A DNA stretch of 64,000 nucleotides from Spinactinospora alkalitolerans (GCF_013408795.1 NZ_JACCCC010000001.1:4898001-4962000); one strand, 5' to 3'; positions 1 to 8,378 are shown, numbered from the stretch's first letter. Notes: generated by a model not told the origin, from the letters alone. Made by a program: numbers and translations.

Positions 1-827
1 CAGTCGATCACGGTCAACTGCGCGAGGCGGCTGGCCGTGGCGCCGGATCGGAAGGTCGTCTCGCGCGCGGCGGTGGTCAGGACGAGGTCGGCGGTCTCGC
101 TGATCGGTGAACGGGGGAAGTTGGTGATCGCCACGGTGGCGGCCCCCTGCTGCCGGGCCTCGGCCAGGGCCTCGATCGTGTCGAGGGTGGCGCCGGTGTG
201 GGAGATGCCCACCGCGACATCGGTGTCGCCGAGCAGCGCGGCGCTGGTCAGCATCACGTGGGTGTCGGACCAGGCGTAGGAGATGAGCCCGATGCGGTGC
301 AGCTTCTGCTGGAAGTCGGCCGCCACGAACGCGCTGGCGCCGACGCCGTAGATGTCGATGCGCCGGGCCGCGGCGAGCGCCTCGACGACCTTGTGCAGCA
401 CGTCGACGTCGAGTTGGGCCGCGGTCTCCTCGACCGCGCGGGCGTCGGTGTAGGCGATCTTCTCGACGACCGTCACCAGCGTGTCGTCGGGGCTGATGTC
501 GCTGGTCACCTCCCGGGCGCCGACCCGGGCGCCGCGGGCCTGGCCGGCCTCGGTGGCCAGCGTGAGGCGGAGCTCGCGGTAGCCGCCGAAGTCGATCGTG
601 CGGCAGAACCGGATGACGGTCGCCTCCGAGGTGTCGCAGTCCTTGGCGAGCTGGGTGATGGAGGAGGCGGCGACGCCTTCGGGATCGTCGATGATGCGCT
701 GCGCGACCCGCTGCTCCGCCGGTGCCAGGGAGGGGAGCAGGGAGCGGATGCGCAGCACGGTGGTGGGCCGCTCATCGCGGGCGGACGACGGCGGGCTCTC
801 GCCCATTGCCTTCGCGGCCTTGTCCAT
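1..827 (-). CDS. MurR/RpiR-family sugar-phosphate-sensing transcriptional regulator (3' end cut by window)
   Basis: The reverse strand reads MDKAAKAMGESPPSS and then a typical RpiR helix-turn-helix (around residues 25-100, with the segments LPSLAPAEQRVAQRI and DTSEATVIRFCRTI), followed by a SIS sugar-isomerase fold (YGVGASAFVAADF, then AVGISHTGATLDTIEALAEA). The SIS domain of this family binds phosphosugars and the HTH controls sugar or amino-sugar genes. About 275 codons are visible and the C-terminus lies outside the window. The ATG at 827 has a GGAA ribosome site about ten bases upstream. The divergent neighbour is a BadF/GlcNAc-kinase-like gene, so amino-sugar metabolism is the natural guess (inference). 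A GAAAGTTTC palindrome sits directly upstream of the start and could be an autoregulatory operator. Confidence 0.88.
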   Translation of the reverse strand, partial: MDKAAKAMGESPPSSARDERPTTVLRIRSLLPSLAPAEQRVAQRIIDDPEGVAASSITQLAKDCDTSEATVIRFCRTIDFGGYRELRLTLATEAGQARGARVGAREVTSDISPDDTLVTVVEKIAYTDARAVEETAAQLDVDVLHKVVEALAAARRIDIYGVGASAFVAADFQQKLHRIGLISYAWSDTHVMLTSAALLGDTDVAVGISHTGATLDTIEALAEARQQGAATVAITNFPRSPISETADLVLTTAARETTFRSGATASRLAQLTVID

Positions 828-830
828 GTC

Positions 831-841
831 GGAAAGTTTCC
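831..841. promoter_or_regulatory. GGAAA-N-TTTCC palindrome upstream of the RpiR gene
   Basis: The 11-bp inverted repeat GGAAAGTTTCC lies 4 bp upstream of the regulator's ATG. Its 9-bp core GAAAGTTTC recurs at 6718-6726 in the leader region of the ABC-transporter operon, and a one-mismatch copy occurs at 6914-6924. RpiR proteins often bind GAAA/TTTC-type palindromes, so autoregulation is plausible. Assigning it to this particular regulator is inference. Confidence 0.4.
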
Positions 842-1336
842 TTCGTATCGGCGGTGCGAGTCAATGCATGAGGAGGAGAATCCGGTGATTCGGCTGGTTA
901 TCCCAGTATCGTTCTCCGACACTCCGATTGCGAGGCGGCGGCCGCCGGACGGCAGGGCCGGCCGGTCTCCGGTGGGAGGCGGGGAAACGGGAAGGCGGGG
1001 AGGCCGGGAAGCAGAGAGACGGGAGGGCGCGCCCGGCGGCTCAGGGCTCCCGACCAGCGGGGCGGCGCCGGGAAGGCTGTGCCCGGCGGGACCGATGCGG
1101 TCCTCGACCGTCCCGCCGGACACGCGGACCCGTGTGCAGGCCGTCCTCCTGCGCACGGGAGCCCGTCGGCCGCCGCGCCCCCACCGCCGGTGCCGTGCGG
1201 CGGCGGGGGTGAACGCATCGGCCGCAGTGCACCAGCCTGAAGCATCGCCCTTACACCGCACTGGCGTTTCACTTACAGAAAAACACCGGGGGCGCGACGA
1301 GGGCGTCCGCGGCTTCGGATCGGCGCGGGCAATGGC

Positions 1337-1348
1337 TAGGGTTCCCCC
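1337..1348 (+). promoter_or_regulatory. Leaderless-type -10 element TAGGGT before the BadF-like gene
   Basis: TAGGGT (1337-1342) matches the actinobacterial TANNNT -10 consensus and ends six bases before the ATG at 1349. Transcription would start at or next to the start codon. No Shine-Dalgarno sequence precedes the ATG, which supports a leaderless mRNA. Confidence 0.5.
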
Positions 1349-2299
1349 ATGAACGGCGACGTCGTCATCGGAGTGGACGCCGGCGGGACCGCGACGCGCT
1401 GCGTCGTGGCCGCACTCGACGGCCGGATGCTCGGTCGGGGGCGCGCGGGCGGGGCCAACCAGTACTCCAGCGCCGACCCCGCGGCCGCGCTGGCGCTGGC
1501 GCTGGGCGAGGCGCTCGCCGCCGCGCCGGGCGTCGCGGCGGCAGCGGTGGCAGGGGCGGTGTTCGGCATCGCCGGGGCCTCCGGTTCCGGTCACGCGCGG
1601 GCCGAGGCCGCGGTGCTGCGGGCCTGGCGGGACCTGGGCCTGCCGGGCGGACCGGAGGTCACCGACGACATCGCGGTGGCGTTCGCGTCCGGGAGCGCGG
1701 CGCCCGCCGGGACGGTGCTCATCGCGGGCACCGGCGCCGTGGCGGCCCACGTGCGCGACGGCGCGGTGGCGCGGCGCTGCGACGGCCACGGCTGGCTCCT
1801 CGGGGACGAGGGGTCGGCGGTGTGGATCGCGCTGGCGGGGCTGCGCGCGGTGCTGGCCTCGCTGGACGGCCGGGGCCGGGCGACGGTGCTGCGCGGGCGG
1901 CTGGCCGCGGCCCTGGAGACCGAGCCCGGCGACGCCCAGTCGATCATCCGCGCCGTACACGCCCTGCCGCCGGCCGAGCTGGGCCGGCTGGCCCCGGAGG
2001 TGACGCGGGCCGCGCTGGAGGGCGACGCCGCCGCGGAGTCGATCGTGGCCGGGGCGGCCGAGTCGCTGCTGACCGCCTTCCGCACCGTCGCGCCCGAGCC
2101 GCCCGCGGCCGACCCGGTCGTCCTGGCCGGTTCGGTGCTGCGCGAGGGCCCGGTGGCCGAAGCGGTCCGCCGCGGCCTCGGGGAGCGCTTCGGCGTTCAC
2201 CCCCTCGATGCCGCCGACGGCGCACTGGGCGCCGCCGGCCTGGCGCTGCGCCGGGCCGGCGCCCCCGCCACCGCGCACTCCCGCCTGCTGGAGCCCTAG
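1349..2299 (+). CDS. BadF/BadG/BcrA/BcrD ATPase family protein, N-acetylglucosamine-kinase-like
   Basis: This 316-residue protein has the ASKHA sugar-kinase fold. The N-terminal phosphate-1 loop GVDAGGTATRC lies at about residues 8-18, a second ATP-binding segment LIAGTGAVAAHV at about 126, GDEGSAVW just after it, and the C-terminal adenosine loop VVLAGSVLREG at about 255. Family members of this length in actinomycetes include GlcNAc/glucosamine kinases; others are benzoyl-CoA-reductase activators. The monomer size and the divergent RpiR regulator favour the sugar-kinase reading. Its substrate cannot be read from sequence. It appears leaderless (TAGGGT six bases before the ATG). Confidence 0.85.
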   Translation: MNGDVVIGVDAGGTATRCVVAALDGRMLGRGRAGGANQYSSADPAAALALALGEALAAAPGVAAAAVAGAVFGIAGASGSGHARAEAAVLRAWRDLGLPGGPEVTDDIAVAFASGSAAPAGTVLIAGTGAVAAHVRDGAVARRCDGHGWLLGDEGSAVWIALAGLRAVLASLDGRGRATVLRGRLAAALETEPGDAQSIIRAVHALPPAELGRLAPEVTRAALEGDAAAESIVAGAAESLLTAFRTVAPEPPAADPVVLAGSVLREGPVAEAVRRGLGERFGVHPLDAADGALGAAGLALRRAGAPATAHSRLLEP

Positions 2300-2358
2300 T
2301 GTGCCGGGGCGCCGGTTCGGTGCGTGCTCCGCGGAGGTGGGGCGCTCATCTCAGCGAT

Positions 2359-3570
2359 CTAATCCCGATAGACCCGGCCGCGCAGCAGGGCCTCGGCGGG
2401 GCCGCGCAGGTCGGCGCGTTCCATCAGTACCGAGGCGACCACCGTCAGCGCCCACACGCCGACGGCGAGCGCGGCCATGGCCGCGCTGTCCAGCCGCCCG
2501 CCCAGGCCGAGCCCCCAGGCCGCCAGCAGCGGAACGAAGACCAGCGACTGCGCGAGGTAGCACGTCAGCGAGCGCCTTCCGGTGGCGGCCAGCGCCGTGC
2601 CGACGAGACCGGGCCGGCCCCGCAGGCGGCCGCCGATGATGCCGAACAGCGCCGCGAACGCCAGGCCGCCGCCGAGCCCGGACAGCGTGTGCAGCGTCGT
2701 CAACCACATCTCCTGCGACAGTGACACCGGGAACGCCCCCGCGCCCGCCAGCGCGAGCGGCAGTCCGCCGAGCAGGGAGACCGGCGCCCCGATCACGACC
2801 GTGCGCCACAGCGTGCGGCCGTGCCGCTCCGGCTCCTCCAGCACCCGGTGGCGGGCGGCGAGGACGCCGAGCAGCATCGGGGTGAGCACACCCATGAGCA
2901 CGCTGCCGATCGTGCCGACCGGCCACTCCCACAGCCGGGCCAGCAGCGCGCCCAGGGGCTCCTCGATCCCGAGCGAGGGCAGCCCGGAGACCCCCGCCGT
3001 CTCCTCCGCGACGCCCGCCCCGTCCATGTACTCCAGCAGCGTCGCCGCCAGCGCGTTGAGCGCGTAGAAGGCCGCGGTGACGGCGAAGAAGACCCCGGCG
3101 AGCTGGACGAGGACGCGGTCGTGGCAGCGGATGAACAACCAGCCGATGAGCAGGCCGCACAGTCCGTAGGCGCCCAGGATGTCGCCGCTGAACAGCAGCA
3201 GGCCGTGGAAGGCCCCGAAGACCAGGATCCAGAGGTTGCGCCGGCGCAGCAGCCGGAACGCCTCCGCCGCGGCGGTGCCGGCGCGCTGCTGCCTGCCCAG
3301 CATCTGCACGATGCCGTAGCCGAACAGGAACGCGAACATCGGGTAGGCCCGGTGGTCGACGAGCAGGATCAGGACGAGGTTGACGGCCCGGTCGACGACG
3401 GTGCCGTCGAGCGGGTGACTGCGCACCGCCGCGTCGAAGCCGTGCATGTAGATCACGGAGTTGGCGAGGGCGATCAGCAGCAGCATGAAGCCGCGGGCGA
3501 GGTCGGGCGCGAGCACGCGCTCGGCGGCCGCGGCGGGTCCCCGATGCACCGTGGAGGAAGAGGTGGACAT
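2359..3570 (-). CDS. DUF418 domain-containing polytopic membrane protein
   Basis: The 403-residue frame begins MSTSSSTVHRG and carries about ten hydrophobic helices. The N-terminal segment (LARGFMLLLIALANS) matches the DUF418/YeiB heparan-acyltransferase-like superfamily, and the C-terminal half holds the DUF418 signature region (VTCYLAQ-type segment, here LTCYLAQSLVF near residue 325). YeiB-type proteins are predicted membrane acyltransferases with unproven substrates. The open frame extends another 114 codons upstream, but that stretch is non-hydrophobic and lies in the intergenic region, so I take the ATG at 3570. It is convergent with the BadF-like gene, with a 59 bp gap. Confidence 0.85.
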   Translation of the reverse strand: MSTSSSTVHRGPAAAAERVLAPDLARGFMLLLIALANSVIYMHGFDAAVRSHPLDGTVVDRAVNLVLILLVDHRAYPMFAFLFGYGIVQMLGRQQRAGTAAAEAFRLLRRRNLWILVFGAFHGLLLFSGDILGAYGLCGLLIGWLFIRCHDRVLVQLAGVFFAVTAAFYALNALAATLLEYMDGAGVAEETAGVSGLPSLGIEEPLGALLARLWEWPVGTIGSVLMGVLTPMLLGVLAARHRVLEEPERHGRTLWRTVVIGAPVSLLGGLPLALAGAGAFPVSLSQEMWLTTLHTLSGLGGGLAFAALFGIIGGRLRGRPGLVGTALAATGRRSLTCYLAQSLVFVPLLAAWGLGLGGRLDSAAMAALAVGVWALTVVASVLMERADLRGPAEALLRGRVYRD

Positions 3571-3802
3571 GCACCGATTGTCGCCCCGAGTGCGATTCGC
3601 GGGGCAGTCCGCACCGTCATCGAAGGGTCGGGAGAAATGTCCGCCGCGGCGATGACGGATGTCATGGGCGCGGGGCGGACCGGTATCGCCCGCATAGGTG
3701 CGGTTCCCGGCTCTCGCCGCCGGCCGGGGCGCCCGGGGCGTGGCGCGATCCGCACCTCTGAACCGCTCCGAGTGGTGGCCGCGAGTCGCTAGTGTCGGGC
3801 TC

Positions 3803-3988
3803 ATGTCACAACACGAGGAACAGCAGACCGACCCCGCCGGCTCCACCCAGATGTTCCGCCGCTTCGTCGCGGACAACAACGAGCCGGAGGCCGCCCCCAA
3901 GCGCCCCGTCACCCCCTACGTCCTCGCCGCCGTCGGCGCCGTCGTCGCGATCGCCATCATCCTCACAGTGGTCATGACGTGGTCGTGA
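3803..3988 (+). CDS. Small conserved single-span membrane protein
   Basis: This 61-residue protein begins MSQHEEQQTDPAGST. It has a charged N-terminal half and one C-terminal transmembrane helix (YVLAAVGAVVAIAIILTVV) ending in MTWS. Similar short tail-anchored proteins are common orphans in actinomycetes; no function is known. A TAGTGT -10 (3790-3795) ends seven bases before the ATG, so the gene looks leaderless. This also argues against the longer frame that starts 35 codons upstream. Confidence 0.7.
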   Translation: MSQHEEQQTDPAGSTQMFRRFVADNNEPEAAPKRPVTPYVLAAVGAVVAIAIILTVVMTWS

Positions 3989-4153
3989 TCCGGCTGCGAC
4001 CGATCCGAGGAGGCCGTTGAGCACCCGCCCCGCGACCGGGGTGGGTGCTCACCGCACCCCGCGGCAAACCGTTCGCGAGCGCTCATGGGGGCTGCTAAAG
4101 TTATCCCCGTCGGAAGGGGCCGAGGACCCGCACCGACACCGCCGCGAAGGCAC

Positions 4154-4226
<73 letters not shown>

Positions 4227-4231
4227 CACGC

Positions 4232-4280
4232 GACCCCGGTTCGAGCACGGTTGATCCGTGTCCGGACCGGGGTCTTTCCT
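4232..4280 (+). terminator. Rho-independent-type terminator after tRNA-Lys 1
   Basis: A perfect 9-bp stem GACCCCGGT (4232-4240) / ACCGGGGTC (4266-4274) encloses a second small hairpin (CACGG-TTGAT-CCGTG) and is followed by TTTCCTTTT. It ends the tRNA transcript. Confidence 0.8.
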
Positions 4281-4460
4281 TTTCCGGGGCCGGTCCCCGC
4301 ACCGTTCCGCACCGGGGCCCGCGCACACGGGAGGGAGACTGGCCGGATCAGGACTGCCCGTTTCCCGCCGCATCCCCGCGAACCGCAGATAAAATCGTCG
4401 CCCAGTCGCCGGGGCGGGGAGCGCCGTGGCGGACCGGCGGGAGGGCGACACGGGTGGTCG

Positions 4461-4756
4461 ATGAGTGACTTCACCTCCGCGGCGCTCGGATTCCCGACCG
4501 TCCTGTTCACCTTCTCCCTGGTGGTGGTCATCGCCCGCGAGCGCGAGACCGACCTGTCCCGCATCGCCAAGGACAAGGAGCTGGAGGCCGAGAAGCGGAC
4601 ATCGCCGAGGCGATCCGCGAGCGCGTCGCTGTGGACAGGACGGTCGCCGAGGTCGAGGCCGTCCGGCGCCTCGGCGTCGCCGAGTCGACCATCGGCTCCC
4701 TCGGGCCGGACGGCGCCGCGGCCCCCGCCGCCCCCGTCGACTCCCTGAAGCGGTGA
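4461..4756 (+). pseudogene. Fused remnant of a YqiJ/OB-fold membrane protein and a flotillin (SPFH) gene
   Basis: The ATG at 4461 opens a frame starting MSDFTSAALGFPTVLFTFSL, the usual N-terminal membrane segment of the small YqiJ/NfeD-like partner of bacterial flotillins. It then passes directly into RERETDLSRIAKDKELEAEKR, a coiled-coil segment from the middle of flotillins. Around 4596-4598 one base is missing. In the next frame the flotillin sequence resumes (DIAEAIRERVAVDRTVAEVEAV) and runs to a TGA at 4754-4756. So two genes have collapsed into ~300 bp by large internal deletions plus a frameshift. The adjacent ATPase fragment belongs to the same ancestral locus. The flotillin origin is judged from the coiled-coil pattern by eye. 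Confidence 0.65.
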
Positions 4757-4763
4757 CCAGCAC

Positions 4764-5480
4764 GTGACCGACGGCGCCACCGAAGACCCGAAGGACCCGA
4801 CCGAACTCGACGCCGGCACCTACGAGGTGCTGCGGGCCCGGCTGTCCGAACAGGCCGCGGAACTGGCCCGGCGGGCCGAAGGGCTCAACACCCGCAGGCT
4901 GGAGGTCTTCGGTGGCGCCGAGCTGCGCCTGAGCGGCACCGAGCGGGTCCGCACCGAGCACAACTGCGTGCCCCGCGACATCGTGTCGGTCGGCGGGCTC
5001 GTGCTGTTCGGCTACAACGTGTACTTCGGGCTCAAGCCCGAGACCGCCGTGGGCGACGTCTTCTCGCTGCACCGGTTCGACCGGGACGGCGACGCCTTCG
5101 CCGGCGCCGACCCCGGCGAGGCGCCCGGTCTGCTGGACCACCCGCAGTTCCTGCGCGACTTCGCCGAGCTGTACCGCTACTACCGCGAGACCCGCCTGCT
5201 GCAACTGCGGCGGCTCGACGACAAGCTGCCCGCGGTCTTCCAGACCGGCCCGCGCACCGAGGACATCCGCGTGCTGCGCTGGCGGATCGGCACCGGCGGC
5301 GAGGTCGGCTACATCGACAACCGCGGCGAGCGCGACCACGTCTTCCCGCCGCAGCAGGACTTCGCCTGGACCGAGGCCACCCGCGACGACCACGTCCCCG
5401 GGGCGAGGCCCGGACCCGAACCGCTGTGCCGGTGCGCGCCCACAGTGACGGGCCTTGAAACCCCCTGGTGTCGAGGTTAA
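4764..5480 (+). pseudogene. Truncated N-terminal fragment of an actinobacterial 'DNA repair ATPase'
   Basis: The frame of 238 codons has the conserved start of the very large (~1600-residue) actinobacterial DNA repair ATPase family: LDAGTYEVLRARLSEQAAELARR near residue 16, VPRDIVSVGGLVLFGYNVYFGLKPE near 73, FAELYRYYRETRLLQLRR near 135 and DNRGERDHVFPPQQDF near 190. After about residue 212 (position ~5400) the similarity stops and the tail is unrelated. No ATPase P-loop domain remains. It starts eight bases after the flotillin remnant, matching the flotillin-ATPase gene order of intact loci as I recall it. It may still be translated but cannot have ATPase function. Confidence 0.7.
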
Positions 5481-5542
5481 AGACCCCTGTGAGCCCGTGC
5501 CGGTCCCTGGCGGAGGCATCCGGCACCGGCGAGACTGGACTC

Positions 5543-6262
5543 GTGACCGATCCAGCCACCCGAGTCCCGGCCGGCCCCGGCGGAGTCCCGATGTCCCCGC
5601 GCGCCCGGCTGGTGCTGATCCTGGCCGCCCTCCTCGTACTCGGCACCGCCGTCCCGGTGGGCGCCGCGTTCGGCGTCCTGCGGGACCGAACGGCCGACCG
5701 GGACGAGAGCGTGGTCCGCGCGGCAGGGCGGGACCTGCAGGAGGAACTCGGATCGCGCCCCGCCGATCGGCGCCGGCTCGCCGCCACCGCCCCGCCCGAC
5801 GACGTGTCATCGGTGTGGCGGGGGATGGCCGAGCGCGGCGACGTGCCGTCGTTCTTCCAGGTCCGCGATCCCGACGGGCAGGTCCTGGACACGGTCTCCT
5901 ACGGCGAGGCGCCGGAGCTGCCCGCCGTGCTCACCCCGGAACTCGTACCGGGCGAGGCCGCGGAGGAGTCCCCCGACGGCGAGGCGTTCCACCGGCTGCC
6001 CACCGCGGGCGCCGGGGACGGCGGCGCCGACTGGCTGGTCCGGACGGCGTGGCTGCCGGAGCGGGGCGGCATGGTCATCGTGGGGATGCGGGTCGCCGAG
6101 ACCGAGCGGCTGGTCGGCGACGTCGGGTGGACCGGGCTGCTGTGCGCCCTGGCCGCTCTGGCCGCGGCGGCGGTGCTGGTGCCGCCCGCGGCGCGGCGGG
6201 CACTGCGCCCGCGGGAGGGAACGGCCGGGACCGCGGACCCGATCGACGTCGGCGGCCCGTGA
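5543..6262 (+). CDS. Two-span membrane protein resembling the sensor half of a histidine kinase
   Basis: From GTG 5543 the protein has 239 residues; an ATG at 5591 is a shorter option and a GTG at 5468 a longer one. One helix (LVLILAALLVLGTAVPVGAA) is followed by about 130 extracytoplasmic residues (ARDLQEELG.., FFQVRDPDGQVLDT..) and a second helix (LLCALAALAAAAVLVPPA). The protein then ends within 25 residues. That is the layout of a sensor kinase input module without HAMP, DHp or catalytic domains. It may be a truncated kinase, in keeping with the decayed genes before it, or a stand-alone sensor. No partner response regulator is nearby. Confidence 0.6.
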   Translation: MTDPATRVPAGPGGVPMSPRARLVLILAALLVLGTAVPVGAAFGVLRDRTADRDESVVRAAGRDLQEELGSRPADRRRLAATAPPDDVSSVWRGMAERGDVPSFFQVRDPDGQVLDTVSYGEAPELPAVLTPELVPGEAAEESPDGEAFHRLPTAGAGDGGADWLVRTAWLPERGGMVIVGMRVAETERLVGDVGWTGLLCALAALAAAAVLVPPAARRALRPREGTAGTADPIDVGGP

Positions 6263-6398
6263 ACCGCGCCCCGGTCACCGCCGCACCGCGCCGGCCGCTG
6301 CAGGGCGGATCACACGGCCCTGTGATCCGCGCTGCAGCCCGATGCGCGCCGATTCCTCGCCGCGATCGGGTAGGCTTCCCCCGTCGCCTTCGCGACGC

Positions 6399-6471
6399 GC
6401 GCCATTAGCTCAATTGGCAGAGCAGTTGACTCTTAATCAGCGGGTTTGGGGTTCGAGTCCCTGATGGCGCA
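6399..6471 (+). tRNA. tRNA-Lys (anticodon CTT), second copy
   Basis: The 73 nt are identical to the tRNA at 4154-4226 apart from a C-to-T change in the anticodon stem (GTTGA/TCAGC, giving one G-U pair). The anticodon loop CTCTTAA, T-loop TTCGAGT and acceptor stem GCGCCAT/ATGGCGC are unchanged. It is followed by its own hairpin terminator. Confidence 0.97.
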
Positions 6472-6491
6472 CCAGCATAGGAGTACGGAAG

Positions 6492-6536
6492 ACCCCAGGT
6501 CAGCACCGGTGTAACCGGTAGCGGACCTGGGGTTTC
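6492..6536 (+). terminator. Terminator after tRNA-Lys 2
   Basis: A perfect 10-bp stem ACCCCAGGTC (6492-6501) / GACCTGGGGT (6524-6533) encloses a smaller ACCGGT hairpin and is followed by TTCG. The terminator sequence differs from that of the first tRNA although the tRNA genes are nearly identical. Confidence 0.75.
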
Positions 6537-6856
6537 GTCGTATGCCGGGGATCCGGGTGCGCGAAGGGCGTCCGCGCAGGCGCCCCATGTCGCGGCGGGC
6601 CGCCTTCCCGGGAGCAGGCGCCACGCGGCACGGCACGCGTGGCGGTCCCGCTTCCGAGTCCGGAAGAGGCGTGTGGACGACCCCGTTGGCGCTACGAAAA
6701 GGAAAATTCCCCTATTCGAAAGTTTCGGGCACGCCGCCCATGACAGCCGCAATCGCTTCACGAGAGAAGAGCGATGAAGCTCCCAGGCAGATGCGCCGTC
6801 CTTGGCCGTTCCGCCACAAAGGGGCGGCCGTCTGTGATCCAAGTCTCCGCAAGGTA

Positions 6857-6885
6857 TTGACCTGGACGTTGCGCGAACGTAAATT
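6857..6885 (+). promoter_or_regulatory. Housekeeping-type promoter with an operator in the spacer
   Basis: The -35 TTGACC (6857-6862) and -10 TAAATT (6880-6885) are separated by exactly 17 bp. The spacer contains a perfect inverted repeat ACGTT-GCGCG-AACGT (6866-6880), a good candidate for a repressor site because binding would block the promoter. It is the best sigma-70-like promoter I see in the window and points at the 7124-16632 operon. Confidence 0.65.
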
Positions 6886-7123
6886 CAGGCGCCAGAGGTT
6901 GCGACATTCAATCCGATAGTTTCGGAGCGCGTGTGCCGCGCGCGGATGGCGCGACCGACCGCCGGGGCATCCCGGCCGCCGCCCCCTGCCCCCGATCCCC
7001 CGACCCGAACCGGAAAGGCCAGCAGCCGTCCTCCGACCGCGGTGACGCGTAGCGGGCAGCCGCCCGACCCGTCGACGCCGCGGCGGATCGTCTCACCTCG
7101 GTCCCCCACCCGGGAGGAGCCCC

Positions 7124-8236
7124 ATGCACACCCCCGACCCCTTGACGCCCGACGCGGCGGACCGCGTGCGCGTGGCCGTCGTCGGCACGGGCAACATCGC
7201 CCGCTTCCACGTCGAGGCGCTGCGTTCGATGCCCGAGGACGTCGAGATCGTCGCGGCCGCCGACGTGGACCCCGACAACCTGGAGCGATTCACCGACCGC
7301 TACGGAATCGCCGATCGCTACGGCGACATGGACCGGATGCTGCGCGAGGCGCGGCCGGACCTGGTGCACCTGTGCACACCGCCCGGTCTGCACCACGGGC
7401 AGGCCATGGCGTGCCTGAGCGCGGGCGCCACCGCGCTGGTGGAGAAACCGCCGGCGCTGAGCCTGGCCGAGTTGGAGGACATGGCCGCGGCCGAGGGAGC
7501 GCAAGGCCCCTGGGTCGCCACCCTCTTCCAGCACCGGTTCGGCTCCGGCGCGCGGCGGGTGCGGGCGCTGGTGGAGTCCGGCGAGTTGGGGCGGCCGCTG
7601 GTGGCGGTCTGCCACACCCACTGGTTCCGCGACCAGGCGTACTTCGACGCCCCCTGGCGCGGCCGTTGGGACACCGAGGGCGGCGGCCCCACCATGGGCC
7701 ACGGCATCCACCAGATGGACCTGCTGCTCGCCCTGCTCGGCGACTGGACCGAGGTCTCGGCCATCGCCCGCCGCCAGGCGCGGACCATGGAGACCGAGGA
7801 CCTCTCGCTGGGCCATGTGGCCTTCGCCAACGGTGCGGTGGCCTGCTTCGTCAACAGCGTGCTCTCGCCGCGCGAGGAGAGCTACATCCGGATCGACTTC
7901 GAGCGCGCCACCGTCGAGCTGCGGCACCTCTACGGCTACGGCGACAACGACTGGACGCTCACGCCGGCCCCCGGGTACGAGGAGCAGGCCCGATCCGCCT
8001 GGGCCGCCGGGGAGTCGGGGGTCAGCAGCGGGCACTCCGCCCAGATCGCCCACGTGGTGGCGGCCCTGCGCGCCAAGGAGCCCCCGCCCGTGACCTCCGC
8101 CGAGTCGCTGCGCACGATGCGGCTCCTGGCCGGTGTCTACGCCTCGGCCGCCCAGCACCGCACGGTCACCCCCGACGAGCTGCGGCGGGGAGCGCCCTTC
8201 CACAGCCGCATGCACGAGGGCGGGTCGCCGTGGTAA
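7124..8236 (+). CDS. Gfo/Idh/MocA-family NAD(P)-dependent oxidoreductase
   Basis: The 370-residue protein opens with a Rossmann fold: VAVVGTGNIARFHVEAL around residues 18-34 and the strand VEIVAAADVD. The family motif EKPPALSLAE (EKP, residues ~107-109) follows at the end of the nucleotide domain. The C-terminal alpha/beta domain carries TEGGGPTMGHGIHQMDLLLALLG, the usual region around the catalytic histidine. Members oxidise or epimerise sugars, inositols and sugar acids. It is the first gene of the operon, preceded by GGGAGGAG. Its substrate presumably enters through the ABC importer encoded just downstream (inference). Confidence 0.9.
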   Translation: MHTPDPLTPDAADRVRVAVVGTGNIARFHVEALRSMPEDVEIVAAADVDPDNLERFTDRYGIADRYGDMDRMLREARPDLVHLCTPPGLHHGQAMACLSAGATALVEKPPALSLAELEDMAAAEGAQGPWVATLFQHRFGSGARRVRALVESGELGRPLVAVCHTHWFRDQAYFDAPWRGRWDTEGGGPTMGHGIHQMDLLLALLGDWTEVSAIARRQARTMETEDLSLGHVAFANGAVACFVNSVLSPREESYIRIDFERATVELRHLYGYGDNDWTLTPAPGYEEQARSAWAAGESGVSSGHSAQIAHVVAALRAKEPPPVTSAESLRTMRLLAGVYASAAQHRTVTPDELRRGAPFHSRMHEGGSPW

Positions 8237-8324
8237 GCGCCGTCCATATCCGCGGCTCGCGCTCGCTCCGCCGACGCCCGTTTACGCAGGCCGTAATGGT
8301 AAGCGCTATCCACACTCAGTGTGG
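8231..8324 (+). promoter_or_regulatory. LacI-type operator pair and stacked palindromes before the ABC transporter genes
   Basis: TGGTAAGCGCTATCCA (8297-8312) is a near-palindrome centred on AGCGCT, the classic LacI-family operator shape. A second copy, TGGTAAGCGCCGTCCA, lies at 8231-8246 and overlaps the TGG-TAA end of the oxidoreductase gene. Between and beside them are two perfect inverted repeats: TTACG-N5-CGTAA (8282-8296) and CCACACT-C-AGTGTGG (8310-8324). The arrangement suggests an internal, repressed promoter for the transporter genes. No LacI gene is in the window. Confidence 0.55.
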
Positions 8325-8378
8325 CGGTCCCTTCACCCGGAGCGGCGAGCGCGCCGGCGGCCCCACCGAGGAGGCGGC

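Larger units (their letters stand above)
828..1348. other. Divergent intergenic region, no gene seen
   Basis: About 520 bp lie between the RpiR gene (leftward) and the BadF-like kinase (rightward). Besides the GGAAAGTTTCC palindrome at 831-841 it holds a loose GTTTC/GAAAAAC inverted pair near 1266-1284. A leaderless-type -10 (TAGGGT, 1337-1342) lies six bases before the kinase ATG at 1349. Open frames crossing it have shadow-like composition, and I see no gene. Confidence 0.6.
6472..7123 (+). other. Gene-free leader and control region of the ABC-transporter operon
   Basis: About 650 bp without a credible gene. It contains the tRNA terminator, a CGAAAGTTTCG palindrome at 6717-6727, a promoter at 6857-6885, an imperfect CGATAGTTTCG box at 6914-6924 and a ~230-nt untranslated leader before the oxidoreductase ATG at 7124 (GGGAGGAG ribosome site). 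The segment 6690-6930 is visibly less GC-rich than its surroundings. Confidence 0.6.

Noticed and set aside
506-2278. Long reverse-strand open frame (590 codons) across the RpiR and kinase genes
   Set aside because: Arg/Gly/Ala-rich shadow of high-GC coding DNA in other frames. The RpiR and kinase frames have conserved motifs.
5440-5500. Possible RNA gene from the AAACCCCCTG / AAAGACCCCTG near-repeat
   Set aside because: The repeat is short and imperfect, forms no stable stem and has no terminator.
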